Of a stretch of 13,305 nt of DNA, positions 6,590 through 13,305 are shown piece by piece (positions within the stretch are counted from its first letter, which is position 1; every line of letters begins with the position of its first letter). The DNA is taken from assembly GCA_028287225.1 (NCBI GenBank), contig JAQBPZ010000254.1:1-13305 (forward strand). The letters run 5' to 3'. This DNA is from Gemmatimonadota bacterium (GTDB taxonomy: Bacteria; Gemmatimonadota; Gemmatimonadetes; Gemmatimonadales; Gemmatimonadaceae). Both the position numbers and the translations under genes were made by a program. The notes beneath the pieces were generated by a model, which did not search any database, was not told the DNA's origin, and saw nothing but the letters and a program-made list of their open reading frames with translations.

Positions 6590-7745
6590 CGAGGTTCCTC
6601 CGGATCTCGCGCAGGGAGTCGCCGCCGAACTTCTCCAGCATCGCATCCGCGATCACGAGTGCCGCCATGGCCTCGGCAATCACCCCCATCGCGGGCACCG
6701 CGGTCACGTCGCTGCGCTCGGCGACGGCTTTCGCCGGCGCGCCGTCCACCACGTCGATGGTGCCCAGCGGCTTCATCAGCGTGCTGATCGGCTTCATGGC
6801 GACGCGGATGACCAGGGGCTCGCCCGTGGTCATCCCGCCCTCCAGCCCACCCGCGCGATTCGATGCCCGCCGCACGTTGCCGGCCCGCGTCCGTCCCGGG
6901 GCCAGCTCGATCTCGTCGTGCACCTCTGCGCCACTCGCTCGCGCCGCGCCGAAACCCATTCCGATCTCTACACCCTTGACCGCCGGGATCGACATCATGG
7001 CGCCAGCAAGGCGCCCGTCCAGCTTCCTGTCCCACGAGACGTGCGACCCCAGGCCCACGGGCAGCCCGTCCACCACGACCTCGCAGATGCCCCCCAGGGT
7101 GTCTCCAGCGCGCTTGGCGACGTCGATCCGCTCGATCATCGCCCGCTCCGCCTCCGCATCGAGCGTGCGGAGAGGGGACGCGTCGGAGGCCTCGTTGAGC
7201 GCGGCGGGCATCTCCTGTGGACGCCGCGCGTCGACCCCGCCCAGGTGCACGAGATGGCTCCCTACTCGCACACCGAGCTCGGTCAGCAGGCGGCGGGCGA
7301 TGGCGCCGGCGGCGACGCGCGCCGTGGTCTCGCGGGCCGAGGCACGCTCGAGGATGTCGCGGGCGTCGTCGCGGTCGTACTTGAGGAGTCCCGTGAGGTC
7401 GGCGTGGCCCGGTCGCACGCGCGTCACCGCGCGGCGGCGGAGCGCGCCGTCCGCGTCGCCGTCGCGGGGCGCCGGATCCATGATCTCCTGCCAGTTGGCC
7501 CAGTCGCGGTTGCGGATCAGCATGGCGATGGGGCTGCCGATGGTCTCGCCAGCGCGCACTCCGGACAGCAGCTCGGCCGAGTCGCGCTCGATCTGCATCC
7601 GTCGGCCGCGGCCGTAGCCCTGCTGGCGGCGGGCCAGGTCGGCGTCGACGTCGGCGGCCAGGAGGGGGACGCCGGCCGGCATCCCCTCGAGGAGGCTGAC
7701 GAGGGCGGGGCCGTGTGACTCGCCGGCGGTGGTGAATCGAAGCAT
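6549..7745 (-). CDS. aroC: Chorismate synthase
   Basis: Converts 5-enolpyruvylshikimate 3-phosphate to chorismate using reduced flavin, the last shikimate step and the branch point to aromatic amino acids, folates and quinones. The 398-residue protein shows the family signatures in order: GESHG (8-12), RRQQGYGRGRRM (39-50), RPGHADLTG (111-119), RASARETTARVAAG (134-147), IPAVKGVEIG (253-262), SNRAGGLEGGMTTGEP (295-310) and RSDVTAVPAMGVIAE (344-358). The canonical opening MLRFTTAGESHG places the start at 7745; the upstream ATG at 7793 falls in the loop of the preceding hairpin and is unlikely. No clear ribosome site is visible: a run of ten C on the coding strand lies 17 bp upstream. Its 3' end overlaps aroK. 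Confidence 0.97.
   Translation of the reverse strand: MLRFTTAGESHGPALVSLLEGMPAGVPLLAADVDADLARRQQGYGRGRRMQIERDSAELLSGVRAGETIGSPIAMLIRNRDWANWQEIMDPAPRDGDADGALRRRAVTRVRPGHADLTGLLKYDRDDARDILERASARETTARVAAGAIARRLLTELGVRVGSHLVHLGGVDARRPQEMPAALNEASDASPLRTLDAEAERAMIERIDVAKRAGDTLGGICEVVVDGLPVGLGSHVSWDRKLDGRLAGAMMSIPAVKGVEIGMGFGAARASGAEVHDEIELAPGRTRAGNVRRASNRAGGLEGGMTTGEPLVIRVAMKPISTLMKPLGTIDVVDGAPAKAVAERSDVTAVPAMGVIAEAMAALVIADAMLEKFGGDSLREIRRNLDGYLAHVSARLGG
6595..6601 (-). promoter_or_regulatory. Ribosome binding site of aroK inside aroC
   Basis: On the minus strand GGAGGAA precedes the ATG at 6589 with 7 bases after GGAGG, close to the ideal spacing. It fixes the aroK start within the last codons of aroC and rules against the ATG at 6646. 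Confidence 0.8.
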
Positions 7746-7762
7746 CGGGAACGCGGCTCGAC

Positions 7763-7772
7763 GGGGGGGGGG
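7763..7772. repeat. Ten-base G/C homopolymer upstream of aroC
   Basis: Ten consecutive G on the plus strand (C on the aroC coding strand) lie between the hairpin at 7778-7810 and the aroC ATG at 7745. Tracts of this length are prone to slippage; here it would alter leader spacing and not the reading frame. Confidence 0.9.
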
Positions 7773-7810
7773 AAACGACGGTGAGCCCGGCAACGTGCCG
7801 GGCTCACCGT
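7773..7810 (-). terminator. Hairpin after the surface lipoprotein gene, probable terminator
   Basis: A perfect 15-bp inverted repeat, ACGGTGAGCCCGGCA at 7778-7792 and its complement at 7796-7810, has a 3-base loop. It starts 29 bp after the lipoprotein stop. On the minus strand the stem is followed by CGTTT and then ten C, so the T-run is weak and termination may be partial. The hairpin ends 32 bp before the aroC start, so it could also act in the aroC leader. The plus-strand side has no T-run. Confidence 0.7.
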
Positions 7811-7814
7811 GTGA

Positions 7815-7843
7815 AGCTAAGGCCTGGTCCTGCAGGGTGTCAC
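7815..7843 (-). promoter_or_regulatory. Weak candidate promoter for aroC
   Basis: On the minus strand GTGACA (7843-7838), five of six matches to the -35 consensus, lies 17 bases before TTAGCT (7820-7815), a poor -10 box. It overlaps the lipoprotein stop codon. If real, the hairpin at 7778-7810 would sit at the start of the aroC transcript. The match is too weak to rely on. Confidence 0.2.
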
Positions 7844-10800
7844 GGGCCGGCGATCAGGTCCCCCGCGGTGACGTCGATGATGACCAGCCCGCTCTTCGAG
7901 AGGCCGAAGAGCTTGAGGACCACGTTCGGCGCGTCGCCCGGGAACGGCTGCGTCACGCGCAGCGCACCGTAGAGGTTGTACTTCGTCGCCAGCGTCCCGC
8001 GCACGAAGTCGTAGTAGGCGATGTCGATCGCTTCGATCGTCCCGTTGTTCGAGGCGACGAAGGCGAGGCGCTTGTCAGCGGGCGTGCCCGGCCCGTTGGC
8101 GCCCGGGTGGAAGGCGATGCCCGCCCCCGTGGCGAACGTGCTGCGCTTGCCCTGCAGTCGCTCCTCGAAGGGGTACGACACCTTGGTGAAGTAGGTCTCG
8201 TTGCCGTGCACGCCCAGGGTCTGGCCGGTGGAGTCCAGCGCGATGCCGAACACCTGGTCCGCGGCGTTGAGGATCAGGTCCTTCACGTAGAGGCTTCCCG
8301 AGGCCTGCGGCGCGCTCACCCCGTCGTCGTGCAGGAGGATGGCGCGCGCCGTCGGTGCGGAGTGACCCTCGCCGAAGGCGATGAACTTTCCGTCGACGCT
8401 GGCCGCCACGAAGGTCGTGTCGGTGAAGCCGAGCGACGTCATGTCGATGTTGTTCTGGATCTCGACGTCCGTCCCCGGGACCGCCACCTTGAGCGCGGCG
8501 ACCGCGTCAGCGAGCCCGTTGCTGGAGGTCACGCACACTTCCGGGTCCACCGAACCAGAGTTGTGGTCGCAGAGCGTGATCTCGTCGTTGGCCGGCTGCC
8601 GCTGCGCGGCCGAGGCCCAGTCCACGTTGGCCACCGCCCAGGTCGTGGGTGAGCCGCCGCGGTAGGCGTAGCTGAGCAGGAACTTGAAGTCCGGCGCCAC
8701 GCCCACCGGATTGAGATAGCGGAGCGTGCCGGTCGGTGCGGAGAGCGTGGGCTTCGTGGAGACGTAGAGCTTGCCGGACGCGCTCTGCTGGACGTACTGC
8801 GGGCGGTCGGAATACTGCACCGGCCCGGTGACGGAGATGTTGAGGCGGCCGTTGGACTCGCGAACCTCGTTCACGCTGAAGATGAGCGAGAGCCTGGTGA
8901 GGATCCGGTTGGCGGCATCCTCGCGCATCGTGCCCGCGCCGATGTAGACGCGGCTGAGGTTCGTGCCGCCCGAGTTCGCGACATAGATGGTGTCGCCAGC
9001 CGGCGCCGTGCGGGAGAGCGTCATGCCCCACGGCTGCGAGCCGACCACGATACCGGTGGGGTCGAACGACTTGGTGGCGCCCTTCCAGACTTCCAGGCGT
9101 CCCTGGCTGATGTTCGAGAGGAACACGTTGCCGCGGACCGGGTCGATCACGAGATCCGCAATGCTGCCGGCGCGGCCGGCCGGCAGGGCGAAGGTCTGCC
9201 CGTAGACCACCAGCGCCGTGTCCGCGACTGCCAGTGATGCATTGGCCTGCGGGGTGTTGACGGTCGCCGGCACGGCGTAGCCGATCTTGCCGAGCGCGTC
9301 GATCGCGAACGCGGTGACGCGGACCTTCGCGCCCTGGTTCGCGGTGGCGAGGCGGAACGGAATCGCCCGCGGCCCGAAGCTCGAGGCGCTGGCGGTCACC
9401 TGCGCGCTGTCGATCAGGGCGTTGGTGGTGAAGTTGCGGATCGTGTAGCCGACCGACCGCAGCCCCGTCCCGCTGGCCGTGATCGTCACGGAGTCCACGA
9501 GCTCGATGCGCGGCGCAATCTGCTGGTGCACCAGCGGCACCGGCGGAGCGCCCTTCCGGACCGCGATGCGGAACGAGGATGCCGAGCCCGGCTGCCCGTT
9601 CACGTCGAGCGCACGCGGCGTGATGGTGAGCACGCCGGTGGCATTGGCAGGGATGAGGATGGTGCGGGTGTACGTGACCGTCTGGCCTGCAGCCGACGCC
9701 GGCGTGAGCGTGGAGTCCGGCACCTGTGCGACCGACGTCGCGAACCCGGAATCGCTCAGTGCGAAGCCGAGGGTCGCGATGCCAGCGGAGCTGGTGGCCG
9801 AGACCTTGATGGTGAGCGAGTCACCGGCGGTGAGGCTGTCGCCCAGGATGGGCTGCACGATCGTCACCTTCGGGCCGTTGGTCATCAGGACCTTCACCCG
9901 GACGGTCGTCGTGAGTCCGCTCACGTCCGTGACGGTCGCGCTGACGTAGAGCGAGTCCGCGGTGGAATCGACCGGCTGGACCACCTTGAGGTAGCGGGTG
10001 ATCGTCGTGTCGCGCGTCAGCGGGAAGCTGCCGGCGCCTGGCGCCACGAGGTTGACGTAGCGCGTATCGGTGTGGTTCGTGCCGAGCAGGGAGTCGCCGC
10101 GCTGCGAGTAGCCGCCGAACGCGACGCTGGCGACGCCGGCGTTGTCCGTGAGCCGCGCACGCACCAGGATCGAGTCGCCGACCCCGACCTTCTGGCCGGC
10201 GCTCGGGCTCAGGATGGTGATCTGTGGCCGCGTCGCATCCGTCAGCGTGAACGAGAAGGGCACCATGTTGCGGGCGGCGAGCCCGGACTTGTCGGCCGCG
10301 AACGGCACGAGCAGGTACTGGCCCACCGGCAGGGTGTCCGAGATCCGGAAGCCGTTGTCGGGAATCGTGTAGCCGGTGCTGCGGACCGAGGGCTTGGCGT
10401 TGCGGGAGAACACGACGACCGTGTCGCCCGGCGCGCGGACGCGCACGAGCGTGAAGCCCGCGCTGTCGATGCCCGCCGCATCCGTCGCGGTGACGACCAC
10501 GTCGATGCTGTCACGACCCTTGACGCTCGCGCCCACCTTGGACGAGAGCGTCACGACCGGCGTCGCCGTGTCGGCGACGACGACCCGCAACGTATCGTAG
10601 GACTGGTTCGCCGACTCGTCGGCCGCCCGCGACACGAACGTCAGCCGGTCGCCGCGGGCGACCGTCGCCGCGTCGATCGTGATGTTGCGCGTCGCGCTGA
10701 GGACCTTGGGGACGTACACGATGCTGTCGACGACGGTCGACGTGGTGCTCGTGCGCATCGATGTGGTGATGACCTGCACCCCGAGCGTGTCGGACGCGAT

Positions 10801-11043
10801 CACCACGACCCCCATGTTCCCACCGATGTAGACGGTGGTGTCGGAGGACGTCGACCCGGTGGCCAGGGCAACGTTCAGGTGCGGGGAGGTGTTGTCAGCG
10901 CCGACGGGGGGCGGCGCCGGCGTCGTGATCCCGGAATCCGGGCCCGTAGGCAGGTTCCGGGTATCGCAGCTGGCGACCAGCACCACCGCCGCGGCGAGCG
11001 CCACGAGGCGCGCGGGCAGACGAGTAAGTCTCATGGGATTCAT
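7840..11043 (-). CDS. Large predicted surface lipoprotein with tandem Ig-like modules and probable C-terminal beta-propeller
   Basis: Unrecognised as a named family. The 1067-residue protein starts with a lipoprotein signal peptide: basic MNPMRLTRLPAR, hydrophobic core LVALAAAVVLV, lipobox VASC with lipidation expected at Cys26, then a Pro/Gly/Thr-rich linker. From about 50 to 600 come roughly five modules of about 110 residues with repeating openings: TPVVTLSSKVG (161-171), RPQITILSPSAG (272-283), PKVTIVQPILG (391-401). Each of these continues with G-x-D-S-[IL] and then a T-[DS]-x-A-G-[VI] turn, as in bacterial Ig-like folds. From about 620 to 1067, strands such as LVIDPVRGNVFLSN, DTIYVANSGG and KRLAFVASNNGTIEAIDI recall YncE/NHL-like beta-propeller blades. 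Cys825 and Cys837 are the only mature cysteines besides Cys26. AAGG, 7 bases before the ATG, overlaps the pilQ stop; the 9-bp gap suggests co-expression with pilPQ and a pilus or envelope role (inference). Confidence 0.9.
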   Translation of the reverse strand: MNPMRLTRLPARLVALAAAVVLVASCDTRNLPTGPDSGITTPAPPPVGADNTSPHLNVALATGSTSSDTTVYIGGNMGVVVIASDTLGVQVITTSMRTSTTSTVVDSIVYVPKVLSATRNITIDAATVARGDRLTFVSRAADESANQSYDTLRVVVADTATPVVTLSSKVGASVKGRDSIDVVVTATDAAGIDSAGFTLVRVRAPGDTVVVFSRNAKPSVRSTGYTIPDNGFRISDTLPVGQYLLVPFAADKSGLAARNMVPFSFTLTDATRPQITILSPSAGQKVGVGDSILVRARLTDNAGVASVAFGGYSQRGDSLLGTNHTDTRYVNLVAPGAGSFPLTRDTTITRYLKVVQPVDSTADSLYVSATVTDVSGLTTTVRVKVLMTNGPKVTIVQPILGDSLTAGDSLTIKVSATSSAGIATLGFALSDSGFATSVAQVPDSTLTPASAAGQTVTYTRTILIPANATGVLTITPRALDVNGQPGSASSFRIAVRKGAPPVPLVHQQIAPRIELVDSVTITASGTGLRSVGYTIRNFTTNALIDSAQVTASASSFGPRAIPFRLATANQGAKVRVTAFAIDALGKIGYAVPATVNTPQANASLAVADTALVVYGQTFALPAGRAGSIADLVIDPVRGNVFLSNISQGRLEVWKGATKSFDPTGIVVGSQPWGMTLSRTAPAGDTIYVANSGGTNLSRVYIGAGTMREDAANRILTRLSLIFSVNEVRESNGRLNISVTGPVQYSDRPQYVQQSASGKLYVSTKPTLSAPTGTLRYLNPVGVAPDFKFLLSYAYRGGSPTTWAVANVDWASAAQRQPANDEITLCDHNSGSVDPEVCVTSSNGLADAVAALKVAVPGTDVEIQNNIDMTSLGFTDTTFVAASVDGKFIAFGEGHSAPTARAILLHDDGVSAPQASGSLYVKDLILNAADQVFGIALDSTGQTLGVHGNETYFTKVSYPFEERLQGKRSTFATGAGIAFHPGANGPGTPADKRLAFVASNNGTIEAIDIAYYDFVRGTLATKYNLYGALRVTQPFPGDAPNVVLKLFGLSKSGLVIIDVTAGDLIAGP

Positions 11044-11052
11044 CGGTGCGCC

Positions 11053-13101
11053 TTAACGGCGCACCGCCTCGGAGGGCGACTGCCCCTCGTCGATGATGTG
11101 CGGCGTGATGAGGACGAGCAGGTCACGCCGTGTTTCATTGCGGGTGGTAGTGCCGAACAGACGGCCGATCAGCGGCAGGTCCACGAGCAGCGGAATGCCG
11201 GTCTTGCTCACCTGTACCGTCGTTTCCGTGAGGCCGCCGATGACGATGGTCTGTCCGTCGGCCACGAGCACGTCGGTCACGCTGGAGTTGCGGTCGATCA
11301 GCGGCCCGTTGCTGGACGGGGAGAACGTCGACTTCTGTGCATCGACGTGCATCATGATCTGGCGGTTGTTCGTCACGCTCGGCGTGACGGTCAGGGTCAC
11401 GCCGGTCTGGATGCGCTGCGCCGTGACGACGACGTTCAACGCACCGCCCGCACCGCCCGTGACGGGGGCGAAGGAGATCTCCGAGCCGGACACCAGGGTG
11501 GCCGTGCGGTTGTTGAGGATCGTCACGCTCGGCTCCGACTGCACGTCCACGAGGTTGACGCTCTGTGCGGCCTCGAGGAAGGTGGTGAAGTCGAAGTTGC
11601 CGAGCGCGGTGGAGAAGACGAGGGCCAGGGTCCGCTCCGGCACCGTGGTCCCGGCGTTCGCGATCGCGGCGATCGCGTTTCCACCGAGGGTGACGAACGG
11701 GTTCCCGACGACCGTGGCGCCCGCGGAGTCCTTGCGCTGCAGCAGGTCCGAGTACGCGGACCGCGGCGAGCCGAGGTCGTAGCGGATGCCGAGGCCCTCG
11801 ATGTCCGAGCGGTTCACGAGGACGATCTTCGCCTTGATGTTCACCTGGGGCTGGCGCAGGTCCATCGATTCGACGAAGGCGACGAGGTCATCGACCGAGC
11901 TGGAGGGCGCGGTGATGCTCACCGAGTTGGTGACTTCGTCGGCCGACACGCTGCCGCGGCCGCGGCAGGCGCCGGCACCGGAGTCCGTGTTACCCGAGGG
12001 CGCCATCCCCTGCTGCGCGGAGGGCTGGTTGACGAGGGGCTGGCCGGCCGGCGTGGCCGGCGAGCTCGAGCCGCCCGCACCGGCGCCGCTGCGCTCCGAC
12101 GGGATGCACTGGAGGAGGCGCTGGGCGATCTGCGTCGCCATCGGCGTGGCACGCTGGTAGTTCAGGCGGACGATGCGCGTGACGAGCGGCTCGGTCTGCG
12201 CCCGGGCCGCGATGCGGTCCTGGGTGTCGACGATGATGATGCCGTTGGCATCTTCCGTCGCTGCCAGCCCTTGTGCCGAGAGGATGGCCTGGAGGGCCAC
12301 GTCCCAGGGCTGGTCGCGGATCTCGGCATCGACGTGCAGGGCGCCCACGTTGCTGCTGGGGATGATCGTGCGGCCCGAGAAGGCGGAGAACGCCGCGAGC
12401 ACGTCGCGGATGTCGCTGCCCTGGTACGTCACGCTGATGCGTGGCTGCTGCGAGCGCTGCTGCTGCGGGAGCGGCGAGCGGCCCACGTAGGCGACCCGCG
12501 ACTTGCGATCGCTCGCGGTGGCGTCCGCGGCGCTGAGCAGCGACTTGTCCTCGTTCGCCGGCTCGGCAGCGGCCTGGCGCGGCGCCGGCCTGGGCTCACC
12601 CGCGGCGACGCGGGTGTCCGGGCCGGAGGCCGGCGCGTCGGTGGCGGCGGCGGCCCGCGTCTCGCCCGCGGGACGTCCCGAGTACCAGGCGGCGAACTGC
12701 GACGCGGCGTCCGTGGTGACGGAGATCTTCACGCCGCCCTCGCCACGCGTCACCGTATAGTTGTGCGGCCCGTCGAGGTAGACGACGACGCGCACGGTGT
12801 TGCGTCGGTACTGCGAGTACTTCACGTCGGTGATCCCCCCGCGCGCGACGCGGTCGTAGCCGCGCGCCGCGAGGCCGAGGGAGGCACCCGTGAGATCGAG
12901 CACGATTCGGTCGGGCGAGCGAAGGACGAAGTCGCGCGTCGCGACCCCGCCATCGATACCGACGTTGACTTCGGCACGGCCGGACGCCGGCACCACGCTG
13001 AGGGAGGTGACTGCTCCCTCGGCCGGGCTGGCGATCGCCGGACGGGCCGCCGGCCCGAACGCGATGATCGCAGCAGTGATGACCGCCAGGACTGGCTTCA
13101 T
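11053..13101 (-). CDS. pilQ: Type IV pilus secretin PilQ
   Basis: Forms the outer-membrane ring through which the type IV pilus emerges. The 682-residue protein has a signal peptide (cleavage near 25, after PAIA), an AMIN domain (about 31-130, VTSLSVVPASGRAEVNVGID) that usually binds peptidoglycan, an Ala/Pro-rich linker (140-215), an STN/N0-like domain (about 220-300, ISVTYQGSDIRDVLAAFS), an N1-type domain (about 305-425) and the secretin beta-domain, with QSEPSVTILNNRTATLVSGS (521-540) and the signature IPLLVDLPLIGRLFG (636-650), ending LLVLITPHIID. The N1 domain carries a Gly/Ser/Pro/Gln insert (about 333-385) flanked by Cys332 and Cys379, the only cysteines. The ATG directly follows the pilP stop, with GAGG 6 bases upstream. 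The lipoprotein gene follows after 9 bp. Confidence 0.97.
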   Translation of the reverse strand: MKPVLAVITAAIIAFGPAARPAIASPAEGAVTSLSVVPASGRAEVNVGIDGGVATRDFVLRSPDRIVLDLTGASLGLAARGYDRVARGGITDVKYSQYRRNTVRVVVYLDGPHNYTVTRGEGGVKISVTTDAASQFAAWYSGRPAGETRAAAATDAPASGPDTRVAAGEPRPAPRQAAAEPANEDKSLLSAADATASDRKSRVAYVGRSPLPQQQRSQQPRISVTYQGSDIRDVLAAFSAFSGRTIIPSSNVGALHVDAEIRDQPWDVALQAILSAQGLAATEDANGIIIVDTQDRIAARAQTEPLVTRIVRLNYQRATPMATQIAQRLLQCIPSERSGAGAGGSSSPATPAGQPLVNQPSAQQGMAPSGNTDSGAGACRGRGSVSADEVTNSVSITAPSSSVDDLVAFVESMDLRQPQVNIKAKIVLVNRSDIEGLGIRYDLGSPRSAYSDLLQRKDSAGATVVGNPFVTLGGNAIAAIANAGTTVPERTLALVFSTALGNFDFTTFLEAAQSVNLVDVQSEPSVTILNNRTATLVSGSEISFAPVTGGAGGALNVVVTAQRIQTGVTLTVTPSVTNNRQIMMHVDAQKSTFSPSSNGPLIDRNSSVTDVLVADGQTIVIGGLTETTVQVSKTGIPLLVDLPLIGRLFGTTTRNETRRDLLVLITPHIIDEGQSPSEAVRR

Positions 13102-13305
13102 CTAAATCCTCACCTTGTTGGTATCCGACAACACCAGCGAATCCTGCCGGCTGAGTCCAAACTCGTCGATCGAGAAAATCACGCCCTTCTGCTTGATCTG
13201 CATCACGCGCATGCGGCCGAGCGTCTGTCCGGCGGCAACGCGGTACTGCGCGTTCGTCTGGAGATCGCGCATGATGGCGACGCTGCGCTTTCCCGACGCT
13301 TCGTA
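13102..13305 (-). CDS. pilP: PilP-like type IV pilus assembly protein, C-terminal end (5' end outside window)
   Basis: Hand translation gives the last 67 residues, from YEASGKRSVAIMRD to SDTNKVRI, ending in TAG directly against the pilQ ATG. The pattern fits the C-terminal homology region of PilP: xxRxAI(M/L)...G..YRVAAGQTLGRMRVMQIKQ, then GVIFSIDEFGLSRQDSLVLS (41-60), predicted to be beta-rich. PilP is an inner-membrane lipoprotein that links the PilMNO complex to the secretin, and pilP immediately before pilQ is the standard order, which supports the call. The N-terminal part and the rest of pilMNO are beyond the window. Confidence 0.8.
   Translation of the reverse strand, partial: YEASGKRSVAIMRDLQTNAQYRVAAGQTLGRMRVMQIKQKGVIFSIDEFGLSRQDSLVLSDTNKVRI

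Noticed and set aside
6590..6646. Upstream ATG start for aroK at 6646
   Set aside because: The added residues are a shadow of aroC, whereas the ATG at 6589 has a well-spaced GGAGG site.
7746..7793. Upstream ATG start for aroC at 7793
   Set aside because: It falls in the loop of the hairpin and would add a 16-residue Pro/Arg tail ahead of the canonical MLRFTTAGESHG opening.
1..13305. Mobile elements, CRISPR arrays, tRNA genes or phage genes
   Set aside because: I found no transposase or integrase motif, no regularly spaced repeats and no cloverleaf-like sequence. The only strong inverted repeats are the two terminator-type hairpins.

Overview
This 13.3 kb GC-rich window carries nine genes, all on the minus strand, with almost no non-coding space and no mobile elements, tRNA/rRNA genes or CRISPR arrays. 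High GC, coding density, an aromatic-pathway operon behind type IV pilus genes and a giant Ig-like lipoprotein suggest a free-living Gram-negative (diderm) bacterium. Gemmatimonadota is my best guess, but this is inference from style and gene content; no marker here proves the phylum. Long plus-strand reading frames are GC-rich shadows of the minus-strand genes.

In transcription order (right to left): (1) Type IV pilus end: the C-terminus of a PilP-like pilus assembly protein (13305-13102, partial), the outer-membrane secretin PilQ (13101-11053), and a 1067-residue predicted lipoprotein (11043-7840) with tandem Ig-like modules and a probable beta-propeller. The junctions are 0 and 9 bp, so this looks like one transcription unit. 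It ends at a perfect 15-bp hairpin (7778-7810). (2) Housekeeping unit: chorismate synthase aroC (7745-6549), shikimate kinase aroK (6589-6038, overlapping aroC by 41 bp), a short protein matching only the C-terminal half of the Smg/DUF494 family (5851-5615), and DNA topoisomerase I topA (5611-3074). It ends at a strong intrinsic terminator (3000-3037). (3) Chemosensory unit: a transmembrane methyl-accepting protein (2874-1264), a CheW adaptor (1264-785) and a CheR methyltransferase (788-1, cut by the window edge). Their ends overlap by 1 and 4 bp, and the set resembles the first three genes of Wsp-type systems.

Units 1 and 2 combine two old gene neighbourhoods: pilMNOPQ followed by aro genes, and smg next to topA. 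The departures from the usual pattern are the most interesting points. A very large surface lipoprotein sits between pilQ and the aro genes. Smg is reduced to its C-terminal half. TopA carries a histone-H1-like basic tail at its N-terminus. The PilQ N-domain has a low-complexity insert bracketed by the protein's only two cysteines. The aroC leader holds a hairpin followed by a ten-base homopolymer. I found no clearly new multi-gene system; the pilQ-linked lipoprotein is the best candidate for undescribed biology.
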